NCBI RefSeq assembly: GCF_014202315.1
Contig: NZ_JACHGN010000038.1
Location: forward strand, 1 to 64,000
Length of the DNA: 64,000 nt
Direction of reading: 5' to 3'
Origin: Thermocatellispora tengchongensis
GTDB lineage: Bacteria; Actinomycetota; Actinomycetes; Streptosporangiales; Streptosporangiaceae
Shown here: positions 22,455-29,445 of the stretch, piece after piece
How positions within the stretch are numbered: position 1 is the stretch's first letter
Layout of the letters: each line of letters begins with the position of its first letter
Program-made: the position numbers and the translations under genes
Notes under the pieces: model-generated
Databases searched by the model: none
Seen by the model: only the letters and a program-made list of their open reading frames with translations
What the model was told of the DNA's origin: nothing

Positions 22455-23651
22455 ATGAGCGATGCGACGACGGGCAAGACGCTGCGGCTGCACACCGGCG
22501 GCGGGGCGGCGGAACTGGTGGCACGGGCGCGGGCGCTGGAGGAAGTGATCGCGGGGGAGGCGCGGGCCGCGGAGGAGAGGGGCCGGCTCACCGATGGCGT
22601 CGTGGAGGCGCTGCATGATGCGGGGATCTTCGGTATGTGGCTGCCGGCTCCGCTCGGCGGGGCGGAGCTGTCGCCGGGTGAGCTGATCGATGTCCTGGCC
22701 GCGGTGTCGTACGCCGATCCCTCCACGGGGTGGGTGGTGATGGCGACCGCGATGGTGACGGGGACGGCGGGGGCGTACCTGGGGGAGGAGGCGGTGCGGG
22801 AGATCTTCGGTGGTGGCGGGCGTCTGCCGTTGATCGCGGGGCAGGGCACCCGGGCGGGGACGGCGGTGCGTGAGGACGGCGGCTACCGGTTGAGCGGCCG
22901 GTGGAGTTTCGGTTCCGGCATTCTGCACTCTTCCTACGCGCACAGTCTGGGTGTGGTCGAGGACACCGGGGAGGGCCGGATCTTCATCACGCCGATGGAG
23001 GATGTGAAGCTGCTGGGCAACTGGGACGTGCTGGGGCTGCGTGCGACCGGCAGCGTGGATTACGCGATCGACGGCGCGTTCGTGCCGGAGGCGTACACGC
23101 ATGTGGTGACCTGTGACATGCCGCTGCGTGGTGGTGCGTTGTACCGGCTGGGGGTGCTGGACCAGGCGCTGGTGTGCCATTCGGGGTGGGCGGTCGGTGT
23201 GGGCCGTCGTCTGCTGGATGAGCTGGGCGCGCATGCGCGGGCGCGGGCGGGTCGGGCCGGGCAGCTCGCCGGCAGTGACGCCTTCCACACGGGGTATGCC
23301 CGTGCCGAGGCGGGGTTCCGTGCGGCGGAGGCGCTGGTGCGTGAGGCGTGGGGCGATGCCGAGCGTACGCTGGACGCCGGTGAGGCGTTGTCGGTGCGTC
23401 AGGAGACGCTGATCCGGCTGGCCCTGAACCACATCACGTGGACCTTGGCCGGCGTCGCGGATTTCGTCTATGCCTCCTGTGGCACCTCGGCGCTGCGTGA
23501 CGGCCCGGTGCAGCGTCTGTTCCGGGACGTGCACACCGGTACCCAGCACATCACCTCCGGGCCGCGGGTGCTGGCCGAGTGCGGCCGGGAGCTCGCGGGT
23601 CTGGCTCCCGGCCATGTGTGGCACATCCTGGATCTGGCCATCCCGTCGTGA
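22455..23651 (+). CDS. Acyl-CoA dehydrogenase-fold flavoprotein, probable group D monooxygenase
   Basis: A 398-residue protein with the ACAD fold: helical N-terminal domain (GRLTDGVVEALHDAGIFGMW), flavin-binding middle (DPSTGWV, SGRWSFGSG, LRATGSVDYAIDG) and helical C-terminus (FRDVHTGTQH). The pattern is that of HsaA/HpaB-like flavin-dependent hydroxylases or related dehydrogenases rather than classic acyl-CoA dehydrogenases, because the usual catalytic Glu motif is not obvious. GGGAG precedes the ATG. No flavin reductase lies nearby, which a two-component monooxygenase would need. Convergent with the next gene, 3 bp between stops. Confidence 0.82.
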   Translation: MSDATTGKTLRLHTGGGAAELVARARALEEVIAGEARAAEERGRLTDGVVEALHDAGIFGMWLPAPLGGAELSPGELIDVLAAVSYADPSTGWVVMATAMVTGTAGAYLGEEAVREIFGGGGRLPLIAGQGTRAGTAVREDGGYRLSGRWSFGSGILHSSYAHSLGVVEDTGEGRIFITPMEDVKLLGNWDVLGLRATGSVDYAIDGAFVPEAYTHVVTCDMPLRGGALYRLGVLDQALVCHSGWAVGVGRRLLDELGAHARARAGRAGQLAGSDAFHTGYARAEAGFRAAEALVREAWGDAERTLDAGEALSVRQETLIRLALNHITWTLAGVADFVYASCGTSALRDGPVQRLFRDVHTGTQHITSGPRVLAECGRELAGLAPGHVWHILDLAIPS

Positions 23652-23654
23652 GGG

Positions 23655-24458
23655 TCACAGGCCGGTGAGGAAGTCGCGGACGGCGGCGGCGAAGCCGGCG
23701 GGGTCCTCGTCGCGCACCCAGTGGCCGCGGCCGGGGAACTCGCGCAGGGTGGTGCCGGGGCGGCGTGCGGCCATCTGCCGGGCGAGGGCGGTGGGCAGGA
23801 CGAAGCTGTCCAGGCCGTGCACGAGCAGGGCGGGGCAGGAGGAGCCGAGCCAGTCGGCCCACCAGTCGCCGACCAGCGCCTGCTGTGAGGCCATCATGTC
23901 GTCGTGGTCGAACAGGAAGCCCCACCCGTCGGGGTGTTCCACCGCGCTTTCCAGGAAGTAGCCGGCGTCGGGGATGCCGTGGGCTTCGACCTGGCGGCGC
24001 AGTTCGGCCAGGGTGGTGGCGCGGCGGGGCCAGCCGCGTACGTCCAGGACCGGGTGGGCCACCTCGGGGGGCTGGTTCACGGCGCCGCCCTCTTCCACGA
24101 TGAGGGCGCGCACCAGGCCGGGGTGGCGGGCGGCGAGCTGGAAGGCGGTGACGCCGCCCATCGAGTGGCCCAGGACGGTGATCGGGCCCAGGCCGAGGTG
24201 GTGGGCGAACGCGGCGGCGTCGGCGATGTAGGCGTCGCGGCTGAAGTCGCCGTCGGAGTCGCTGTGCCCGTGTCCGCGTTGTTCCAGGGCGATCACGCGG
24301 CAGCCGGGGGCGAGTGCGGCGGCGAGGGGGGCGAACATCCGGGCGCGGCCGAAGTGGCCGTGCAGGGCCAGGATGGGGGTGCCGTCGCCGCCGAAGTCCA
24401 GGTAGGCGAGCCGGCGTCCGCGTATGCGGGCGTACTTTTCGGTGGGGGTGGCGGTCAT
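23655..24458 (-). CDS. Alpha/beta hydrolase
   Basis: A 267-residue alpha/beta hydrolase with an intact triad: GHSMGG nucleophile elbow, HGLDSFV acid region and GRGHWVRDE His. The oxyanion segment is LALHGHFG. The start ATG 24458 overlaps the stop of the upstream HAD phosphatase (ATGA), so both are translated from one message. Similar to esterase, lactonase or C-C hydrolase subfamilies; substrate not predictable. Confidence 0.9.
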   Translation of the reverse strand: MTATPTEKYARIRGRRLAYLDFGGDGTPILALHGHFGRARMFAPLAAALAPGCRVIALEQRGHGHSDSDGDFSRDAYIADAAAFAHHLGLGPITVLGHSMGGVTAFQLAARHPGLVRALIVEEGGAVNQPPEVAHPVLDVRGWPRRATTLAELRRQVEAHGIPDAGYFLESAVEHPDGWGFLFDHDDMMASQQALVGDWWADWLGSSCPALLVHGLDSFVLPTALARQMAARRPGTTLREFPGRGHWVRDEDPAGFAAAVRDFLTGL

Positions 24459-25105
24459 GGCCGGGTGATGGTGAGCGTCAGGCCGGCGGCGGTGACCTGT
24501 AGGGCGCAGGCGGTCAGGTCGGGGACGACGGCGTCGGCGGTGGTGAGTTCGGCGGCCGGGTGGGAGGTGGCCACGGCGAGGGTGTGCGCGCCGGCGGCCC
24601 GTCCGGCGGCGATGCCGGCGGGGGCGTCCTCGATGACGAGGCAGCGTTCGGCGGGGTGGCCGAGTGCGGCGGCGGCCTTGAGGTAGCCTTCGGGGTCGGG
24701 TTTTCCGGCGCTGACGTCCTCGGCGGCGACCAGGACCTCCGGCACGGGCAGTCCAGCGGTCTGCAGGCGGGCGCGCATCAGCGCGCCGGAGCCGGATGTG
24801 ACGGCCGCCCAGCGGTCCTCGGGCAGGTCGTGCAGCAGGCGGGCGGCGGCTGGCAGGGGGACCACCTCGTCCAGGCCGGCCAGTTCCAGTTCCGCGAGCT
24901 CGGCGGCGGCCTGCGCCCATTCCGATCGGGGGAGGAACAGCGCGAGGGTGTCCTCGGTGCGCCGGCCGTGGCACACCCGAAGGATCTCCTCGGCGTCCAG
25001 TCCGCGTCCTTCGGCCCAGGTGCGCCAGGTGCGGGCCACGACCCCGGTGGAGTCGACCAGGGTCCCGTCGATGTCGAACAGCACGGCATCCACGTCGAAT
25101 CGCAT
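24455..25105 (-). CDS. HAD-superfamily sugar phosphatase / beta-phosphoglucomutase-like
   Basis: A 216-residue HAD hydrolase with a C1 cap. Motif I is DIDGTLVDST (Asp nucleophile and general acid), motif II VTSGSG, motif III GKPDPEGY (Lys) and motif IV VIEDAPAGI. This matches small phosphatases acting on sugar phosphates, or beta-phosphoglucomutases. It is the first gene of a two-gene operon with the alpha/beta hydrolase and is divergent from a LacI-type regulator, so sugar-linked regulation is plausible. Confidence 0.9.
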   Translation of the reverse strand: MRFDVDAVLFDIDGTLVDSTGVVARTWRTWAEGRGLDAEEILRVCHGRRTEDTLALFLPRSEWAQAAAELAELELAGLDEVVPLPAAARLLHDLPEDRWAAVTSGSGALMRARLQTAGLPVPEVLVAAEDVSAGKPDPEGYLKAAAALGHPAERCLVIEDAPAGIAAGRAAGAHTLAVATSHPAAELTTADAVVPDLTACALQVTAAGLTLTITRP

Positions 25106-25240
25106 GCGCGCCAGGCTACGGCACGCCGCTCGGGCCGTGCGGCGCCGGTGGGGGCACGGCGGAGGCGGGCGGGCGCCGCAAGTTTTCGGAAGATCGTCGC
25201 GGAAGTGGGAAACGCGAGGTCCTGGATGGCGCCAGGGGCA

Positions 25241-25270
25241 GGCCCGAAAGTATTTCCGCAATTTTTCGGG
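25241..25270. promoter_or_regulatory. 8-bp inverted repeat in the HAD/LacI divergent region
   Basis: GCCCGAAA (25241-25248) and TTTCGGGC (25263-25270) are perfect inverted arms with a 14-bp spacer. The spacer contains a GAAAGTATTTC-like element. An operator for the adjacent LacI regulator is a reasonable reading. Confidence 0.5.
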
Positions 25271-25466
25271 CAGCGCGCACTGGAAAGTCGCGGTCTTCCC
25301 CGCCCCAGGACGTGCTCGGACGTGCGTCGCCGCAGCGTAGGCCCGATGCGGAGGCGTGAGTGGGGCGAGCGGCGCGGCGTGCGCGGGGGCGGGTGCGGCC
25401 GAAAACGGCCGGGATCTGCTTCGGTGAGGGCTGCGGATCGGCGGTGTGGCGATGCTACGGTTTGGA

Positions 25467-25475
25467 GAAAGTTTC
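25467..25475. promoter_or_regulatory. GAAAGTTTC element upstream of the LacI gene
   Basis: This 9-bp palindrome, GAAA-G-TTTC, lies 32 bp upstream of the LacI start. The same word occurs at 27543-27551, and relatives occur at 25246, 27721 and 27873, all in non-coding DNA of this locus. This fits autoregulation by the LacI protein. Confidence 0.5.
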
Positions 25476-25507
25476 GGCAGAACTGAGCCAGTGTGTGAAG
25501 GGGTGCC

Positions 25508-26608
25508 GTGGCGACCGAACGTGCGGGCGCGAGCGGCCGGGGCCGGACGGCGGGAGCCGGGCGGCGCACCGCCGATGACCGGGTGACGATCGCGATGGTC
25601 GCGCGGGCGGCGGGCGTTTCGGTGCCGACCGTCAGCAAGGTGCTCAACGGCCGCGACGCGGTCGGCCCCGAGACCCGGCGCCGGGTCGAGGACGCGTTGA
25701 TCGCGACGGGCTACCAGCGCAGGAGCCGTGCCGAGGCGGGGCGGTCCGGCCTGGTCGACTTCATGATCGGTGGGCTGGACTCGGCGTGGGCGTGCGAGTT
25801 GCTGCGCGGCGCGGAGCAGGAGGCGTACCGGCTGGGGGCCAGGCTGGTGCTCACGGCGACCCATGACGGCCAGGAGCGGCCCCGCGAGTGGCTGCAGTCG
25901 GCCTCGCGTCCCACCGACGGTGTGGTGCTGGTGGTCTCCGGTAAGGCCGGCCAGGCCGTCGCCGAGCGGCTGCGCTCGATCGACGTCCCCTTCGTGGTGA
26001 TCGACCAGGTGGGCGGCTACGACCGCGACGTGCCCACGATCGGGGCCACGAACTGGGCCGGCGGTTTCGCGGCCACCGAGCACCTGACCGGTTTGGGGCA
26101 CCGCCGCATCGGCATGATCACCGGCCCGATGGACGTCCAGTGCAGCCTGGAGCGCCTTGACGGCTACCGTGCGGCGCTGGGCCGGGCCGGCATCGCTCCC
26201 GATGAGACCTTGGTGCGCCACGGCGACCATCACGCCGAGAGCGGGCGCCGCGCCGCCGCGGAGCTGTTCGACCTCCCCGACCCGCCGACGGCCGTCTTCG
26301 CCGGCTGCGACGAGCAGGCCGCCGGCGTGTACGAGGAGGCGCACGCCCGGGGCCTGCGCATCCCGGGCGATCTGAGCGTGGTCGGCTTCGACGACGTGGA
26401 CATGTGCCGCTGGATGACCCCCAGGCTCACCACGATCCGCCAGCCCTTGGCCCAGATGGCCGCGCTCGCGGTCCGCAATGTCCTGGAGACGGCGCACACC
26501 CCCGGCGAGCAGCCGTTGCGCCTGGAGCTCAGCACCACGCTGGTGGTCCGCGAAAGCACGGCACCCCCCGGCCCCCGCCCGCCACGGCCGGGGCTCGCAA
26601 GCTCCTAG
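25508..26608 (+). CDS. LacI-family transcriptional regulator
   Basis: A 366-residue regulator with a basic N-terminal tail. The helix-turn-helix and hinge helix (VTIAMVARAAGVSVPTVSKV, then LNGRDAVGPETRRRV) occupy roughly residues 26-70, followed by a periplasmic-binding-protein-like sugar domain (GLVDFMIGGLDS through VVGFDDVDMCRWMTPRLTTI). GTG 25508 follows GAAGGGG. The preceding GAAAGTTTC site suggests autoregulation. Neighbours encoding a GH3 glycosidase, an epimerase and a sugar-acid dehydratase suggest it represses a glycoside/sugar catabolic set. Confidence 0.93.
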   Translation: MATERAGASGRGRTAGAGRRTADDRVTIAMVARAAGVSVPTVSKVLNGRDAVGPETRRRVEDALIATGYQRRSRAEAGRSGLVDFMIGGLDSAWACELLRGAEQEAYRLGARLVLTATHDGQERPREWLQSASRPTDGVVLVVSGKAGQAVAERLRSIDVPFVVIDQVGGYDRDVPTIGATNWAGGFAATEHLTGLGHRRIGMITGPMDVQCSLERLDGYRAALGRAGIAPDETLVRHGDHHAESGRRAAAELFDLPDPPTAVFAGCDEQAAGVYEEAHARGLRIPGDLSVVGFDDVDMCRWMTPRLTTIRQPLAQMAALAVRNVLETAHTPGEQPLRLELSTTLVVRESTAPPGPRPPRPGLASS

Positions 26609-26802
26609 CCAGAGCCGCGCCGCTCTCGCCCTCCCGCCGGACGCGGACAAGACCGAGGGCCGATCCCACCCGGCCGCTCGCCGGGCCCCCGGCGCCGCAC
26701 GCGTCATCGGCCCCCGATGACGCGCCGCACCTGATCGTCGGCCTCGGCGACCGCGACAGCACGCGATCACCGGCGGTGGCGGTCGCCGAGAACATCGGCG
26801 GT

Positions 26803-27510
26803 GATGGTCGCGAGTCACCGCCGGACTGGCCGCTCTCCGGTGTGGTGCCGTGGCGCCGGTGGCGGCCCCGCGCGTGCCTGTCGCACACCCCCACGCCCTG
26901 CACGCCCCCATCACCCCTGGACCCCGCCACGGCCAGGCCGCATGTGCTGCCGTGCGCGAGTCGGCTGGATCACGCCGGAGCCGCCTCGGCGGTGGCGGCC
27001 GGGCGCGAGCACGGGCGGTGGTAGTCCTGGGCCACGGGGCGATGCAGCCGACTCGGGCGACAGGGGTGCCGGGGGTCGCCACCCCGGCACCGCGTCGCCT
27101 GCACCGCAGAGCGGCCAGTCGGGCGGTGGGTCACGGCAGCGGGACCGTCGCGGCGGGGTTCCAGCCGCCGACGGCGGCGATGTTCCCGACGAAGTGGCGG
27201 CCAGGCACGAGCACCGGCGGTGGCGGTCGCGGGCTGTCACCGGGCTGGCCGCTCTCCGATGGGGCGCTGCGGTAGGGGCGCCGCGCCGGCGGCGACAGCC
27301 CGTGCGCCCCTGTCGTGCGCGTGAGCCGGCTGGATCGCGCCGGAGCCGCCTCGGGCAGCGGCGGTCGGGGGTGAGCGTCGGCGGTGGTGGTCGCGAGCCA
27401 GCGCCCGGCTGGCCGCTTTGGGGTGCGGGGGGCGCGGCGCCGGGTGGCGACCCTGCGCACTCCTGTCGTGCGCGAGTCGGCTGGATCGCGCTGGGCCGCC
27501 TCGGCGGTGG
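26803..27510. repeat. Non-coding region with four imperfect copies of a ~90-bp unit, one inverted
   Basis: The 1.3 kb between the LacI gene and the small ORF at 27946 has no convincing gene. It holds repeated blocks. A CTGGCCGCT block lies at 26803-26846, 27220-27264 and 27385-27421. A block reading GAGTCGGCTGGATCGCGC with small variations lies at 26952-27000, 27315-27359 and 27466-27510. The segment 27040-27126 carries both blocks in reverse orientation. The copies are diverged by substitutions and small insertions. It could be a degraded repeat family or an arrayed regulatory region. Confidence 0.7.
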
Positions 27511-27542
27511 TGATCGGGCGGTGGCTGCCGTCGCGGGGGTCG

Positions 27543-27551
27543 GAAAGTTTC
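27543..27551. promoter_or_regulatory. Second GAAAGTTTC element
   Basis: The same 9-bp palindrome as the element before the LacI gene, followed at once by CGAAAGTTG, so the site may be double. It lies just after the repeat region, upstream of the epimerase. Confidence 0.45.
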
Positions 27552-27872
27552 CCGAAAGTTGTCCGGTGCGTGGGAGGCGTTTCGGCTCGGCCTCTTCCTG
27601 GTCTCCGGTCATTGGGGATGTTTGTCGGATCAAGCGTCTGACCAGGGGTGATGTGGTGCGTGTGGATCGCCTGCTCGCGGGCCTTCCGGCCTGCAACTTA
27701 CACTGTTTCGGCTGATCATTGAAAGTATCGGGGGCCGCTTTGGTGCAGGTGGCGGCGCGCTGACGGGCTAGGATGCCGGTGGGGTGGCGGTCGTGGGCGT
27801 TCGGTGCCTCTTGACGGGTGTCGATTCGCCGCTCTACCGTGAGGGAGCGTCACCTAAGTTTCGGCAAGTTTT

Positions 27873-27883
27873 CGAAAGTTTTC
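27873..27883. promoter_or_regulatory. CGAAAGTTTTC element upstream of the epimerase gene
   Basis: CGAAAGTTTTC sits within a run of similar half-sites (AAGTTTCGGCAAGTTTTCG) at 27856-27883, about 190 bp before the epimerase start. It resembles the other GAAAGTTTC sites in the locus. Confidence 0.4.
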
Positions 27884-27945
27884 TGGCGGCGGACCCCGCA
27901 CCACCTCGCACCACCGGCCCAGGCTGTCGCGCAAAGGAGCCCTCA

Positions 27946-28029
27946 TTGCCCCTCGTGCAGATCGATCGAGAGCACGCGCCGCTCGGCGGGGAACGGTTTC
28001 GAGCGCGGGCGGGCAGGCAAGTCACGTAG
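27946..28029 (+). CDS. Possible 27-residue ORF, tautomerase-like N-terminus
   Basis: A TTG codon at 27946 is preceded by AAAGGAG (27933-27939) with a 6-nt spacer. The frame encodes 27 residues starting MPLVQIDREHA and stops at TAG. The start resembles the first strand of 4-oxalocrotonate tautomerases, which use Pro next to Met as catalyst, but the protein is less than half of normal length. It could be a leader peptide, a truncated tautomerase or chance. Confidence 0.25.
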   Translation: MPLVQIDREHAPLGGERFRARAGRQVT

Positions 28030-28072
28030 CTGATCCGCCCGATCCCCGCACGACCAGGTTCGGAGTCTCGCA

Positions 28073-29092
28073 GTGAAGGTTCTCTACATCGGCGGCACCG
28101 GCACGATCAGCTCGTCCTGCGTGGCCGAGTCGGTGCGCCGCGGGCAGGACGTGCACGTCCTGAACCGGCGCCGGACCGCCGGCCTCCGTCCCCTGCCCGA
28201 AGGCGTCACCGTGGTCGAGGGGGATGTCCGCGATCCGGAGTCGATGCGCCGCGCGCTCGGCGGCGCCGCCTACGACTGCGTGGTCGACTTCCTCAGCTAC
28301 GGCGCCGAGGACGCCGCCGGGGCCGTGGACCTGCTGGAGGGCCGCACCGGGCAGTACGTCCACATCAGCAGCGCCGCGGTCTACCACAAGCCGGTGCTGC
28401 GGGCGCCGTTCACCGAGTCCACCGCGCGGCACAACCCCTGCCTGCCCTACGCCCAGGGCAAGATCGCCGCTGAGGACGTGTTGCGCCGGGCGTACGACGA
28501 GCGGGGCTTCCCGGTCACGATCGTGCGGCCCTCGCACACCTACGACGACGCCCACCCGCCGCTGCCCGGCGGCTGGACCGCCTGGGACCGCGTGGCCCGC
28601 GGGGAGGAGATCGTGGTCCCCGGCGACGGCACGAGCCTGTGGACCCTGACCCACGCCCGTGACTTCGCGGTGGGGCTGGCCGGGCTGATCGGCAACTGGC
28701 AGGCGGTGGGGGAGGACTTCCACATCACCTCCGAGGAGGTCCTCACCTGGAACGAGATCTACACCATCGCCGGGCGGGCGTGCGGCACGCCGGCGCGGCT
28801 GCTGCACCTGCCGTCGGAGTTCCTACCGGTCGTGGCCCCCGACTGGTTCTGGACGCCGCTCATCCTGGGCGACCTGCAGCACAGCGCGGTGTTCGACACC
28901 ACCAAGATCAGGCGGTACGTCCCGGAGTTCCGGCCGGTGGTCACCTGGTCGCAGGGCGCGCGCGGGCTGCACGAGTGGCGTGCCGCCCACCCCGAGCACA
29001 CCCGGCCCGACCCCGAGGCCGACGCGATGCTGGCCCGGCTGGTCGCCGCGCACCACCGGGCCAGGGCGGCGCTGACGCCGCCGGCCCGGTGA
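28073..29092 (+). CDS. NAD(P)-dependent epimerase/dehydratase (extended SDR)
   Basis: A 339-residue extended short-chain dehydrogenase. The Rossmann motif is IGGTGTIS at the N-terminus; VVEGDVRD supplies the adenine-contact Asp; the catalytic pair is YAQGK, with SSAAVYH before it. Members act on nucleotide sugars or free sugar derivatives. GTG 28073 has GGAG eight bases upstream. Together with the downstream GH3 glycosidase and IlvD/Edd-type dehydratase it suggests oxidative breakdown of a released sugar. The exact substrate cannot be read. Confidence 0.9.
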   Translation: MKVLYIGGTGTISSSCVAESVRRGQDVHVLNRRRTAGLRPLPEGVTVVEGDVRDPESMRRALGGAAYDCVVDFLSYGAEDAAGAVDLLEGRTGQYVHISSAAVYHKPVLRAPFTESTARHNPCLPYAQGKIAAEDVLRRAYDERGFPVTIVRPSHTYDDAHPPLPGGWTAWDRVARGEEIVVPGDGTSLWTLTHARDFAVGLAGLIGNWQAVGEDFHITSEEVLTWNEIYTIAGRACGTPARLLHLPSEFLPVVAPDWFWTPLILGDLQHSAVFDTTKIRRYVPEFRPVVTWSQGARGLHEWRAAHPEHTRPDPEADAMLARLVAAHHRARAALTPPAR

Positions 29093-29445
29093 CGGCCGCG
29101 GGCGCGGCGTGCGCCGCGTGGCCGTGGCTCTCGCTTCGGCGGGGCGGCCGGCCCGCGCCCGGTGCGATCGTCCGCGGTGGGGCCGGGAACGGGCCGGTGG
29201 GGTGAGATGACGGCGGTGCGGGTCACGATGCGCGCTCGCGCGGAGCATGGCGTCTGCCCGGCCGCGCCGCGCCGCGGTTCTTTCCGTGCCACCCGTCTGC
29301 CGGCCCGCGTGGGTGGCCGGTGCCGTGGGGTTCGCCGCCCTGCGGCAGGAGCCGGGTCGTTACGCGCCCGCGTACGGACGGCTCGATGGAGATTTGCGAC
29401 AAGTATCCGAGTGGTTGTGAGGTTCGAGATGGTTGTGAGACCGAC
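29093..29445 (+). other. Upstream region of the GH3 gene
   Basis: No convincing gene. GGTTGTGAG occurs twice, at 29413-29421 and 29431-29439, on an 18-bp pitch immediately before the chosen start. The frame remains open upstream with another possible ATG at 29386, but that extension (Cys-rich, MEICDKYPS) does not look like a GH3 N-terminus. Confidence 0.5.

Noticed and set aside
26609-27700. Coding frames on both strands of the repeat region
   Set aside because: Translations are Arg/Pro-rich, differ between frames only by repeats, and lack ribosome sites and recognisable domains.
29320-29445. N-terminal extension of the GH3 gene from upstream starts
   Set aside because: The extension is Cys- and Arg-rich, unlike GH3 N-termini, and has no better ribosome site.
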